This document shows, one piece after another, positions 30,301-42,165 of a DNA stretch of 64,000 nucleotides. The notes under the pieces were generated by a model. That model did no database searches. It saw nothing but the letters and a program-made list of their open reading frames with translations, and was not told the DNA's origin. Each line of letters opens with the position of its first letter. Position 1 is the first letter of the stretch. The DNA comes from Guillardia theta CCMP2712. Lineage: Eukaryota; Cryptophyceae; Pyrenomonadales; Geminigeraceae. The stretch is from contig NW_005434552.1 in assembly GCF_000315625.1 (NCBI RefSeq), positions 75,172 through 139,171 on the forward strand, in the 5' to 3' direction. The position numbers were made by a program, and so were the translations under genes.

Positions 30301-33300
30301 TTCCTCAACCATCCAGGCGATTTCATCGGGGACGTGCATTTTTTTGCAGGAGCAGAGCTGCAGGTCAAAGTTTTCTCTTTTGTAAGCCATACTCATAACA
30401 AAACACAGATGATTTCAATACGCGCCGCTAAGGAGCAGGTTTGACAGAGGACAGGCGTCTCAATACTTTGTGTAACTTAGCACTCTCAGGAGCAGGCCAA
30501 AACAGACGAGCAGAAACTTGCCATAGCAAGGTGAGGATATCCAGTTCGGTTGATCGTGGAATACAACTTCTCTCTTGTCATATTGACAAGCCATCCCGCT
30601 TCCAGCAAAGCACGTCCGCGACGAAGGGAAAGTTTGTTCACAACCGCCAAGATCGAGATTGTCGAAGGTCAACAAGAACACAATTGGAACCTTTTACTAA
30701 ACCCTCCAAGCCAATGGGCATGGGAATGCTGGTAGACTCAAAGCTGCTGAGACATGGGACGGGAGCTGACGGGTTTCAGTGCTGATAAAGAAGGAGCAAT
30801 GATTCTTTTCTTGCCTAATGAGAGCGTCAAGCAGCTCCCACAGGCTGTCCTCCTTGACCTACTCACACTTGCGTTCAGGTGAACCAGCTCCTTTGATGCG
30901 CTTGTTTGAAAGATTGCAGCCGTCAACAAGAGCGAAAGGCAATCTTTCAAGCTCGACTGAAAGCCCTTGTAGCACAAGGTCTCAGTCCTGGTCAGTCCAA
31001 GTCTGGATCAGGCAAGACCTGACGGTAATGCAGTTTCAATACCTACGTTACCTCCAGATATCCCTTCACCTGCTTGTGTGGTCCGTTGCACAAGGTAAGT
31101 TTTTATAGCCTACTGAGAAATTATCAGCTCAAGAATCACGAACAAATCCGGGAAAAGCGAAGGTAGAAGTATCTTGCATTCAATACTCGAGACCTTTCAA
31201 TGAATCGTCTTTTTCCAGATCTGAAATCCTCCTCTCCTCTGCACAGGTTGATCGTGAATCATATTTCTATGACATTTCGTATGGCATTGCATACATTCGA
31301 TGACGTGTCTTACATTCTATGACATTTCATACATTCTATGACATTTCATACATTCGATGACGTGTCGTACATTCTATGACATTTCATATTGAATGCATGA
31401 TCAGAGGTACGGTATTCGCACCGAGCCGTTGATGGAAAAGAAGACGAAATTCATTTCAAGATCACTCGACACGATGCAAGACGGAGATTGGTGCTTGGAA
31501 TCGGGAAGGAACCTGTCGTGATTGAGCTTGTGCAGGTACGCTGATAAGGAAGCCAGCAATCCCTTCAGTATTGCTGGCACCTTGTCGTCGGCGCAATCAA
31601 CGGAAGAAGCGGCGGACGAAACGCTGGCTGCAGGGCGAGCTATGGCCTTGAAAGAATTTGAAAAAGGTATGGAGCAAGTCAGATCTACCCACTGGGCTAC
31701 TAACTTCTTTGTGGTGGACAGCTGCTAGAAATAAAAGGTCATGGATTCGGCATACTGATGACGTGCATAAACGTGTTCAGATGAGGTCAGATTTTCTTGC
31801 CATGCGCCTGGACTGAAAGTGTTTCAGTCGCCTGCTTGTATCGCTCCCTTCTCCCAGTCCAGACTCATCCAAGGACTGTGACCAGAAAGCCGACGAGGCG
31901 ACTGGGAAGAAAACATCTTTGAAGCGTTTGCCGATGACCCCGAGAAAATTGTCGATCACCCAAGACGTTAAACAGACTTCACGCACACAAAGTCAAGTTT
32001 CATTGAAACAAAGAGCAAGTCCTTTATCGGTGAAAGATTGAACTGCTTTCGTCAACAACTCATGCTGAGCTTGTAGGCATCCATGTCGGCAAGAAGAGCA
32101 GAGGGTATGGATGTGAATCTGATCACTCTGAAGGCCCGTGTTGTGTGCCGAGACTTTCGGCGAGCTTCATCAGAAGGTGTTGTAACATGAATTATCATTC
32201 ATCTGATTTTAGTTTGACGTTCAGCCATACAACGGAGGAAGAATTCTCTGTTTCAAAGGGTTTCCTCCGACTTGTCAAACAATCCATCCAACGGGGATGA
32301 CTCGGAGTCTCTTTTACCAACTTGCACTTCAGTGCTCAAGTCAAGACCGGTAGTTAGTTCTTCTTCATATCGCACATCGTGACTCTGTCTCTTGCAGCAA
32401 TCTGTTGGCATTCCAGCCACACGCGCACGATCTCAAGGAGCCTTTTCTATCATGACTGCGACACCTCGATCCTTCAATAGATGAATGAAACAAGAGATAA
32501 CCCACACATTACTATCCTCAAGATAAATAAATAATGGAATGCTCCAGCAATCTCGGAATGGCGCTAGAGGAGATGAGACTGATGCGATCTCTTGCAGTAG
32601 TTTGTTCGTCAGAGACTGATGAGGATCTCGTGCGATCTTGTCAGAGTTGCGGGCTATGAAAGAAAGCTGAGGCAGAGGGCATTCAAGTGAGAACCTCTGA
32701 GAGGCTCCCATGCGACTCTATGGGGTCAGCAAGCCTGGACCATAGGGATTTGCAACTTCAAGTCAGGCTACTCCCGTTGCTCACAGTGATGGGAAATTAT
32801 CCTCGTCGCCCATGTATGTACGAGGAGACAGCACACATTCGAGCGACGTTGAAACTTAGATTCTGTGGGACCGATGTTGTATCCTTGACTCATACCTGAC
32901 GCCCCTTGGATGTAGCCTAGGGAAATAGGATGATGATGCCGGATAGCTGCCAGAGAGTATGGTGCTGATCTGATGAGTGTGTGCGCTTGATCCTAAGATC
33001 ATCTGAACTCAACGTCTTACGCAAGGTTGTGTATAGCGGAAGGTTGGTACATCATATACCTTTGAACATGTTTTCCTCGGTTGAAAACGCTGGACACATA
33101 CCGGCGATATAACAAACGGCTAGGCACTTAACCCTCTAGCTAATCCTGATAACCCGATAACCCTCTAGCTAATCCTGATAACCCTCTAAATCCCGACTAT
33201 TGAGTAAAAGATTGTCAACGGCCAGACCTTGCAACCGGGTTACATACCGTGGCATGGCCCACACCGTCGGCAGAAGGAGCGCTTGTGGTCGATACTCTCA

Positions 33301-34804
33301 CTCTACGTAGTCGATACTCTCACTCTACTGCTTGTGGTCGATACTCTCACTCTACTGCTTGTGGTCGATACTCTCACTCTACTGCTTGTGGTCGATACTC
33401 TCACTCTACAGATTGTGGTCGATACTCTCACTCTACTGCTTGTGGTCGATACTCTCACTCTACTGCTTGTAGTCGATACTCTCACTCTACTGCTTGTGGT
33501 CGATACTCTCACTCTACTGCTTGTGGTCGATACTCTCACTCTACTGCTTGTAGTCGATACTCTCACTCTACTGCTTGTGGTCGATACTCTCACTCTACTG
33601 CTTGTAGTCTACTAGTAGAGTGATAGTATCGATATCGACCACAAGCAGTAGAGTGAGAGTATCGACCACAAGCAGTAGAGTGAGAGTATCGACCACAAGC
33701 AGTAGAGTGAGAGTATCGACCACAAGCAGTAGAGTGAGAGTATCGACCACAAGCAGTAGAGTGAGAGTATCGACAAAAACTGAAGCATTAATGCCAATGG
33801 GGGGATGAAAACCGGATGAGAGTGAATAAGTGGCAAGATACCTGAAGCAAGGATGATAAAAGAGGCAGGGCAAGGACGAGTGAATATCAAATTTCAATAG
33901 AATGGTTGAAGAACGTACTTACCTACCAGCAGAAGATTTCTGTTTTACAACTGATGTCGATCTCAGTCAAACCTGGAACTTTAGACCCTAGCTGTTCGAG
34001 ATGTCCCGATACTTGAGTTCTACCAACTCGACAGACTCGGCGAACATGATGAGGTGAGGACAATGATCGGATCAGGACATGTTTGCAACAACATGGTTCT
34101 CATGAACCGCAGATATCTCAAGGAAAGGCAATGCAGTCAGCTTCTACGTCATGCAATGAGCTCATATTTTCAAGCAATTGCGAAGGTAATTGAAATAGAA
34201 TGTCCTCTCAGTGAAACTGAAGCCAACAGGCTCGGCAAGAAAACGATTTCGATCGGCTAGCTTACCTAGAGGTCTGTTGACTGTCATGACTCCTTGACGC
34301 AACATTACTGACACAAGACCAGGACCCCAAGAGCTTTTTCCTGGATCATTTCTCGTACATTCACTCTGAGGTGCATCTATCTCTCACTTGAAAGCTGTAA
34401 CGTGGGATACAAGTCCGATCAGCAACAGCAGGAGGAGCCAGACCATCGTTTGAAGACTGTTGACGGCCCGTCAAACAGCAACATCAGGTGGAGCCTGCGA
34501 CCTACTAGTGCTGGCGGTTGGCAGGCAAGACAACCAACGCAAGGTCAGAACCTCCTCAGCCTCGTAGACTGTGACAAGGATGTCAGATGTCAAGGCCAAG
34601 ACAGCTCCTCCGGCAGTCAACGAAAACGAAGGCGAGTTAGTCAAGGTGAGATCATGCTTGAAGAGTCAAAGTTCAATGCCGCAGCAGATAGCAATCGAAC
34701 AGTTGCAACAACAATTTGACGACGAGACGACAAAAGTGAAAGAGTTGGAAGCTCGGTTGGCAGAACTTCATGAGATGAAGAGGATGAAAGAATCAGAAGT
34801 TTAG
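27356..34804 (+). CDS. Large multi-exon protein with cyclic-nucleotide-binding and PH domains
   Basis: ATG at 27356. The first long exon (to about 28170) ends in a cyclic-nucleotide-binding fold: LSNELLTQIAKNMQLKRFQV, then ATASTVYSDFAED and ITAKTECICLCI. A second such domain starts at 28372 (VKTLPLINEMSDDVRRKL, IRMYDPNYTIYKQ). A PH domain follows in pieces: GRLWKLNSD, KWRERKCDIYAK (28583-28665), FIFEDGSMHYITVKKI (28704-28750), SVAFPQSLKIDYLERSGKK, and the closing helix LMDWYEILQAASVAYK (to 29120). 29800-30370 gives another CNB segment (PGEMLFCQENFD, GIWLVQKG, FIGDVHFFAGAEL). Later exons encode RRRLVLGIGKEPVVIEL (31480) and a coiled coil ending at TAG 34802-34804 after a 39-nt intron. Probably a cAMP/cGMP-responsive scaffold at membranes. 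Exon borders are mostly approximate, and it could be two genes. Confidence 0.6.
31262..31392. repeat. Short interspersed tandem repeat (CATTCTATGACATTT type)
   Basis: Six or so imperfect units of CATACATTCTATGACATTT or CATTCGATGACGTGT in a row, in a probable intron of the CNB/PH gene. Confidence 0.75.
33282..33776. repeat. Complete inverted 27-bp minisatellite (hairpin)
   Basis: 33282-33608 holds about 12 units beginning GTGGTCGATACTCTCACTCT. At 33609-33618 is the perfect palindrome CTACTAGTAG. From 33636 to 33776 about five units run as the reverse complement (GTAGAGTGAGAGTATCGACC). The whole could fold into a long hairpin. It lies in non-coding DNA, probably an intron of the CNB/PH gene. 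Unlike the other two inverted arrays it is gap-free. Confidence 0.95.
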
Positions 34805-35096
34805 ATTGAGAGTTGAAGATGCAACCATGACAGTTGTATTATATCACAGTGAAACGTAACCGATGAGTGTAGTTTCATTACCCTGGTAATGAGTGAGAGT
34901 TGATTGTGCATTGACTGAATCGTGAAATGGTTGTGAGAAGCTTGATGAGACGCTGTGATAATTCAATTATTTCTCGACGGAGAAAGGAGCTCCTGCTTCA
35001 ACTTTCAGCACGAAAAAGCCCAGACAAAGGGAATTGAGTCACCGCAAGCAGATCGAAGTCTTCGTCATTGTCGTCCTCGTCCTCGTCCTGATTCGG

Positions 35097-36695
35097 TTAT
35101 GGAGTTGTCAAGTTCACGCAAGAAACTAGTGTTGATACCGCTGGAATGTCTTCGAGCCCTGGCACAGGAAACCTGAGGAGCAAGTCAGCACAGCACATAC
35201 GAGCAGAGCAGATCGTTGTGAGGCACTTCACCTCAGAATCGCAGCCAGGCCCGACAGCATCTGGAGTCTCTCCCCGGACACTGATCTCGCGTGAGCGCAG
35301 CACAGGCAACATGATACATGCTTCCTCACCATGCATCGTCGAGAAGATCAGAGCTAGACCTCCACTGTCCTTGACAGTCTCTACCAGGTCCACGTACTTC
35401 TTTCGTGCTGGAAAGGTCATCGTCAGTCGAGAAGAGCTTGTCTTGCGAGACCTCCAGGGTCTTGAGAGCGGAACAGGTTGTCCGATATCAGGAGCGTGTT
35501 GATCGCACCGATCTGAGCCTGAAGCGACTTTAGGCACGAAGATGCAAAGAGCTTCGCCTACCGCATGCATCACGTGCGCCTCTCCGTAGGCCGTGCGATC
35601 TGACTTTGAGTGAGCAAGGTAGGAGAGGAGACTGAACCACCGGCATCGTTATTCAGCATCTTGAAGAAGTCGTTGAGAGCTCTTGATTCTGCCGCCGCCT
35701 GCATGCTCGTTAGCTTCTGCTTGGCAGACAAACTTGTCTTACTTTGGTGTCATGCAAACGAGAAGCTATCGCAGGATCCGACAAGATCTCCTGCAGACGT
35801 GGATGAAACCTGCGTCCGCCGACTCAAGGGGCGAGGAAGGGGTTACCTTGATAGCATGCTTGTGTCCACTGCTGCAGTGACAGAGGAGAAACTTGGACCT
35901 GTGCTGTATTACAGTTGAAATCAATAGCGGAGAGAGAAATCACTTATGATCAAGGAGGCAGCGCAGATCTTGTTTGTGCGACATGACATCAATGTGGCGC
36001 ATCAGGTACTCGTTCACGAACCCTGCCACCAGCATCAGAGGGCAGAGGGCCCGCCTCGAGGGTCTACCCGGGCTGGCGATGATGAGGCACTTGACGATGG
36101 AGAAGTCAACGTGCTGCATGATGGCGCGCATGACCTGATCGTAGAACTTGTTCAACGCCTTCTCCCTCCCCATTGACGCTGCGCCCTGCTTGCGGGGGAT
36201 GGAGACCTCCACCTTCTGGCGCGTGAGAGTCATGCTGCTGGTGATGAGACACACGAAGGCCAGCCCTTCTTGCATCACCACCACCGCCAGGTCAGCTTTC
36301 CTAGTCACATCGCAAGCCTGCTCGACCAGATCCGATGCGATCGAGTCCCATTCCGACTTTGCGAGAGAGAAAGCACGCTGCGTCTCGAGCTCGAGCGTGT
36401 GATATTGACCCATCTTCACGAAGTCGTTCTCGACTATGTTCTTCCCCTTGAGCCGCAGCGCTGGGGTCTGAGCGTCGAAGTCTATCGACTCCACTTTGAT
36501 AGTCAGCGTGATCCTCATCTTCTCGGTCGAGACTGACCCCGTCGAAGACTCGGAGGCAACTTTGCGAAATGTATCAGTTCGCACTGAGTCTCCCACAGAG
36601 ATCAAGTTGTAGACTGTCCACAAGTCTTCTGCGTCATCTGGGATGAGTTTTATCCTCCCCCCGTCTTTGCTAATCGCTTTATGCAACAACCGCAT
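35097..36695 (-). CDS. PELO: Pelota / Dom34, ribosome-rescue factor, ten exons
   Basis: Start ATG 36695 (MRLLHKAISKDGGRIKL), stop TAA 35097-35099. Exons (minus): 36695-36068, 36022-35944, 35898-35847, 35790-35743, 35698-35641, 35599-35562, 35518-35452, 35407-35330, 35280-35232, 35172-35097. All nine introns are GT-AG, 41-59 nt, and the phases add up to 390 codons, the normal length of pelota. Family hallmarks are visible: DLWTVYNLISVGDSVR (Sm-like N domain), KCLIIASPG with FVNEYL, CSSGHKHAIKEIL, AINTLLISDNLFRSQD, and MHVSGERLQMLSGLAAILRF PVPGLEDI. Pelota with Hbs1 recognises stalled ribosomes with an empty A site and splits them for no-go and non-stop decay. It is an eRF1 paralogue lacking the NIKS and GGQ motifs; neither is seen here. 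It is convergent with the CNB/PH gene. Confidence 0.95.
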
Positions 36696-37271
36696 GGCGA
36701 CGAGAAGTTGTGGTAAAACGAACAGCAGGATCAATCTCAAGTTGGAAATCTTTCCTGCTGCTCAAGAGAATTCTCTTCTTCACCTCTCTTCTTCACCTCA
36801 TGCCAACCTGACCTGTCATCAGGTGTCAAGCACGTTCCGAAACATTTTCACGCAGTCAGCATTTTGATTCTGTTTGGACTACTTGTATCACCACAGTTTG
36901 CTTCCCTGGCTCACATCTCAAGTCTTCACTTCCTCCATCGTCACCTTCTCTGCTCCTCCCCCTCTCCATCTTTCAAGTCAGCCCCGTCGCTGCATGCGCC
37001 TCTAAATTGCTGCCCCGCGGTCGAGCACTTTCTCCCTAGTCCAAAGTTGCTGCCTCCCTTTGCGTCTCAGCGCACCACCCTACCCATCCTTTCTCTCCAC
37101 AGGCGGTTTTCAGGGTACTGAATAGGTTCAAATGTACCCACCCCATTACCTCAATTATTTTGTTTTAGACGGGGTAGGGTAGACACATACCCCTTGGAAA
37201 CCAAGGAAAGGGCAGAGGAAAGGGCTCAAAAAGGGGTGGAGGGGTGGAGGCGGGTAACGGTGGTTTGAATC
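36696..37271. other. Divergent intergenic region
   Basis: About 575 bp between the pelota start and the start of the coiled-coil gene on the other strand; it probably holds both promoters. I see no clear TATA box or other defined element, and no gene. Confidence 0.4.
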
Positions 37272-38267
37272 ATGCGTGTGGTGGTAGCGAATGGCGACGA
37301 GGTGGGGGAGATCGAAGATCGGATGCAGGCAGCGGCAGAGGACGTCCTCTCCTCCCTTCCTTCCAAGTCCTCCCTCGACAAGAAGATGATCCGCGGAAAG
37401 ATCGCACAAATCTCTCAGTGCTTCATGCAGAAGGTTGTACAGCGCATCTGAACCAGCTCTCTTCGTTTCCCTCCTGATCGCTCGCATCTCTTTATCATTT
37501 GATGATCAAACCTTCATGTTTGATACTATGCTTTGAATAATAATGTTATTCTGTTTCTGTCATGATGACATTTTGTGCTGCATTCCTACAGGTCAAACGC
37601 AACACTCGATTGCAAGATGAAGAATGGAGCGACCAGGAGGAACGGGAAAAGAAGATGGCTAAGAAAGGTTGACAAACTCCTTTCACACGAATGAGAGTGT
37701 TTGTAACGTTCTGAGCAGAGGTCCTTGAGCCAGAAGATTTGGTGTTGAAGGCGAGGGTTGAGATGCTGAGGAACAAAATCAAAGAATCTGCGGAAAGAGT
37801 CAAGAAGTATCGCACAAGCATTCCGGGCAAGATTTGTGAAGCCACCAAGGAACAGATTCAGAAATCATCAAAGCTGCTTGAAGAGGCGATAGAGGAGGAG
37901 GAACAGAGCAGCAAGGAAAGCGAAGTCGAGCAAGGAAACACATCTGCCTTGAGCAAGAACAAGGACATCTTTCTGGCTGAAACCACCAACATTGCACTCA
38001 AGGTGGAGGCCTTGAGAAAGAAGATCCCCGATCAGATCAGGGAAGGTCGTTCCACCGTCCGGGTGTGTCAGGAATGGGCTAGGAAGCCGATCAGCGAGGC
38101 TGAAGCTGTGCTGGCCGAAGAACTCAAGGTTTGCTCCCTGACGCTACCTGCTTGTCGTAATGTCTGTGCAGGAAACACAGATGAACGCGGAGACGAGAAG
38201 CAGGCAAGCCAGTGCCATCGCTCAGCTCACAGCGTCTACTCTCACCGTCAGCAGCCTCCCTCGCTGA
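37272..38267 (+). CDS. Coiled-coil protein, four exons (247 aa)
   Basis: Exons 37272-37433, 37592-37667, 37719-38128 and 38172-38267 join in frame through GT-AG introns and give 247 residues from MRVVVANGDEVGEIEDRM to SSLPR and TGA. The protein is helical and charged (VEMLRNKIKESAERVKKYRT, ALKVEALRKKIPDQIREGRS), with no catalytic motif. The layout of a small N-terminal helical domain followed by long coiled coil resembles kinetochore subunits of the Mis12/Nsl1 type, but the similarity is only in general shape. An open frame through the last intron would instead end at 38335. Confidence 0.7.
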
Positions 38268-38358
38268 TCTCTATCGAAAACATTGCTTGTAAAATTATCA
38301 TAATCGCTTTAAATGCCTTCTTGCTTGAAAATTAAAATCGCATAATCGACGAATACAT

Positions 38359-39253
38359 TCATGTCTCATCCTCATCCTCCCCCTCCTCCCCCTCGCCCTC
38401 TTCCTCATCTTCCGAGGCATCAAGTCCGAGCAACTTAGCAGCCTCTTCTTTGGTCTTTGAAAAATCATGTCAGCTGACGACGAGACTGGAACACTTACAG
38501 TTTCTCTGGGATCCTTATCAGGTTGGACCAGAATTGCCTTTCCTTCTTTTGCTACCCCAGCCATCCAAATGAACTGTGAGAGGATAAGAGGCAACCACAG
38601 CTGAGGCCATGCCTTGATGGTTATCTCACATCTCCGTTCTTGCACAGGTGTATTTCCATCCCGGTCCCGTCTTCTTGCTCAACGATGGAGGAGTCTTTGG
38701 GTTTCGAAGTCTTTACAAACTTGAGGTCCTCTTGTCAGCTTTGCGAGATCGGGTGAATATCTTACCTTCATCTCATTCGAAATCACAGCCCCGTCTTCTC
38801 CGAAAGAATAAACCGTCCAGTTTCCCATCTCTACTTTTTCAGGCAGTTTCTTTCCCCCTCCCTACAACAAGCTTAGAAATGTTTTCAAAATCATTTTAGA
38901 ATATCACCTTTGCCAGCAACTTCTCTAAGTTTGGCAACGTGAACATGAAAGGAACCTGCACAAACTATCGGCAACTGTTGACAACTGGTTCAAGCTCCAC
39001 CAAATCGCCTGCGGGAGTGCAGGACAGCACTGGCCGACTTGGTCGATTTCTGAATTGAATCTGACAAGTGGAAAATTGACTGCGGAGGAGTCAGAAACAT
39101 CGAATACAGTCAGATGTATCAGAAGCTGCAAACTCACACAAGCTCGATGACAACTCCGCTATGTTCATGGCGCAGATACATGTGCTCGTTCTTGTACTTG
39201 TCGGTGCCTCTTGCGCATTTCCACAGGCCACTTGGCCCCTTGCTCAGCTCCAT
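38359..39253 (-). CDS. Multi-exon protein with acidic tail, unidentified
   Basis: Minus strand, ATG 39253 (MELSKGPSGLWKCARGTDKY), TGA 38359-38361. Exon pieces in order: LWKCARGTDKYKNEHMYLRH, RPVLSCTPAGDLVELEPVVN, VPFMFTLPNLEKLLAK, KLPEKVEMGNWTVYSFGEDG AVISNEM, KFVKTSKPKDSSIVEQEDG, QFIWMAGVAKEGKAILVQPD, TKEEAAKLLGLDASEDEEEG and an Asp/Glu run to the end. Each junction has GT and AG nearby, but I did not fix every border. The acidic C-terminus is like that of many chaperone or chromatin-associated proteins. No family is recognised. Confidence 0.55.
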
Positions 39254-39321
39254 CGCTATTCCTGACGAGGACGCGGAGAAGGCCTTCTAAGCTGTAGATG
39301 AGTCTCTTCATCTTTCATGTG

Positions 39322-39992
39322 CTATTGCCGTACCTGTGTTTCTTTGTGCCTGTCCTTCACCGACGTCGCCGTGCATTGCTCGCAAGCGTCCCAGTCGCAC
39401 ACTCGGCACCCAAACATGCTTGTGCCCTTGGGGAACGACTGAGACTCGTGTGCGTCGCAGAAAAACTCGTCATGGGGCGTGAGGAAGAAAGTAAGAGGAT
39501 GTCCGTTGGGACAAGCCTTCCATTGTTTCTGAAGGGCATTAGATCACAATCAGGACGTAGATCAGATCACAACCAGCACGTAGATCAGATCACAACCAGC
39601 ACGTAGATCAGATCACAACCAGCACGTAGATGGTCACCTTCTTGCTGCTTTGATCTCCCTCCTTCTCCTTCTTCCCTCCGCCTCCTCCATCTTCGTCAGA
39701 TTCAACACATGCACTTTGCCCGACTCACCTTTCACTTCCGCTTGTCGGAAATCCCACGGGGACGAGCTGAGAGGCATGGGAGGAAGAGGAGGCACGTCTG
39801 CGAGGCTGACGGTCAGCAGATAGGATGGAAGCACACAGGCTCACCCTCCTCCTCCTCTGCCGCCGCCTCCGACTTTCGTTTCGATTTCTTTTCCTGTATT
39901 TGCACGTGCTGAGCTTCATCAAAGCAGTGAGGGAGCGGCGTGCTTGCCTTTTTCAATGCTCGTTTCTGCTTCTTGGACAGGCTCTCCTGCAT
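39322..39992 (-). CDS. Small protein with ZZ-like zinc finger
   Basis: Minus strand, possible ATG 39992 (MQESLSKKQKRALKKA), basic then acidic N-terminus (KSKRKSEAAAEEEEG), a Lys/Arg-rich middle (EAEGRRRRREIKAARR), and a last exon (39545-39322) with KACPNGHPLTFF, EFFCDAHE and GCRVCDWDACEQC. The spacing of Cys and His (CPxxH, FCD, GCRxCDWDxCxxC) resembles ZZ/C1-like fingers, which bind protein tails. It ends at TAG 39322-39324, or splices on at CAG/GTACGG. Introns are likely at 39720-39900 but are not fixed. Confidence 0.5.
39540..39632. repeat. 22-bp tandem repeat, about four copies
   Basis: Units of AGATCACAACCAGCACGT plus AGATC, the first diverged (AATCAGGACGT). It follows directly upstream (on the minus strand) of the zinc-finger exon and is probably intronic. 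Confidence 0.85.
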
Positions 39993-42165
39993 CGGATCAT
40001 CAAACACCCTCCCCCTCCTCCTCCTCCTCCTCCTCCTCCTCCTCCTCCTCCCCGCCTTCTCCTCTTCCCCACCTCGCCTCGCGATGTTCTCTTCATTGCC
40101 CGATACAAATTGAGTAAAAGTTGGGGATGTAAAGCAACTGTGAACAACGAGTTGGATCGCAGCGAAGGTCGAGTGACGAAGATGGTGTAGATGATGATGT
40201 AGAAGAGGAGAAAGAGGGTGTAGATGATGATGTAGAAGAGGAGAGATGAGAGATGAGAGATGAGATAGGCAAAAAGCAGATTGATGATTTAGGATAAGAT
40301 GAGATGGAAGGTAATGTAGGAGGTAATATAGGAGAGTGTAATATAGATAGGGATATTGCAGATCAGGTAGGAGCTGAATCAGAGAATGCAAGGGAAGACA
40401 TCGTAAGTGATTAAACGATGAGAGAAGCAGATACAAGTGATTATCAAGGCAATGAGAAGATGACATAGCTGAAGATGAGAATAGCAAATTAGGAAAATGA
40501 TGATGTAGAGGGCGATACATGAGGTTGAAGATAAGATGATGTAGAAGAAGGATGATGATGTAGAAGAAGGATGATGATGTAGAGGACGATACATATGAGA
40601 TTAGAGATAAGATGATGTAGAAGATCAGTCATAGGATAGGAGTAGTGACAATCTATGTGAAAGAGAACGGAGGAAGGAGACGCCAGAAAAAATCGATTGC
40701 ACTCATTTATAGTTGATCTTTCAGGGCATTCATTCCAGAACATGATTGGTAAATGGTGGAAGAAAAATGTCATCGATGTGGTAAACACTTCATTGACATT
40801 TACTCGTTGATGCTCATGAATGCTTCAAGGTCCATGGAGCTGCGTATTCAGGGAGGTTTGCGATCCACGACAAGAACACGCTGAGGTTGTCAACGTCTGT
40901 TGCCTCCTCAGTCTGACTTGTCTTGCGGACTGTTTGTCTTCTCTTGCTTCTCTTCCTCTGATTCAACCCGTGACGCTTCTCCTGGTCAGGCTGGTCAAGG
41001 GCATGTACTTCAGTGTGACGTTGCTAGCGGGGATATGGCTAATGTCACAAGTGAATGAAGGAGGGCAGTGGCACAAGGTTGTCGTTGGATCTCGTTACAG
41101 CTTCTGATGCATGTTTGCGACAAGAATGCGAAAGAAGCAGCTCTAGATATGAAGGAGAGGTATGAGAGGGAGCAGAGGTACGGACAGCCCTCTCTCGCCC
41201 TCACCAGCTGACCTCCAACGAGCAGAGCGAAGCAGGACCCGGCATGAATATCTACAACCATGAATGTTTCATTTAGAACGAGCATGACAGAGTCATGCAG
41301 TTGTATTGAGCCCTGCAGTTCCAAACGTGAGGTTATGGACATGTAATTTCTCATGTCGGATCAGATCTGTTATCTATCAAAAGGTATACAAGTGACTGGT
41401 TATGGAGAAGCCCATGTCTGGCTGCACCTATGATAGGGTGATAGGAGAAGCTGCATTTAATACCTGAGTGAACGACAACAATAAACTCCAAACATATTTA
41501 TCAAATAAAAAGATGAGAGTCAGGCGACAAAGGAATTGTCATGATGGCAAGAAAACAATTTTCTTACAATATGATTCAGAAAGGAAGCACTGTTCTCCAT
41601 TGTTTTCATCCCATCTCTTCAACTCTCAGATTGCTTCTATTCTGCTCTACTGAGTCATAACTGATTCCCCTCCTCCTCCTCCTCCTCCCTCCTTCCTTCT
41701 CTTCCCTGCCAGACTCTTTTTGCTAATTTAGTTAGGCCCGCCAATAATCCTAACGCCTCAGAGTAGCCCTATCCCCTTTGCTCTTTCCCTTCTCCTCTTC
41801 CGCCCTCCCTCCGCCTCTTCCTCCCTCCCTCCCTCCCTTCTCCTCTTCCGCCCTCCCTCCCTCCCTTCTCCTCTTCCTCCCTCCCTCCCTCCCTTCTCCT
41901 CTTCCTCCCTCCCTCCCTCCTTCCCTCCCCCTCGTGTTTCCTTCCTCCCTTTCCTGCTTTTTGCTTGTTCTTATCCTTGTAGCTCAGACATCTCTTCATC
42001 ATTCAGCAAAGATACAGCGATTTGCAGCGCTCACTGCCTCTCTTTTAGTCCACGTACTTGCTAGCTCTCCTATTACTTGTTCCCTGATCTCCTATCGCTC
42101 TTCTCCTCTTCGCTTTTGCTGTTGAGAGGTTCAAGCTCTTGCTTCTCTTCATCCTTCACCCTCCC
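39993..42165. other. Largely non-coding stretch with simple repeats
   Basis: 40010-40050 is a (CTC)n tract. 40185-40640 is rich in GATGATGTAGAAGAGG-type repeats without a stable frame. 40815-41110 has weak coding-like pieces on the plus strand (CFKVHGAAYSGRFAIHDKNT) that I cannot assemble. 41685-41940 is (CCCT)n-like pyrimidine DNA. No gene is supported. Confidence 0.4.

Noticed and set aside
33229-33897. Open frames of 90-130 codons at the inverted 27-bp array
   Set aside because: The period is divisible by three, so several frames stay open on both strands; no start context or domain.
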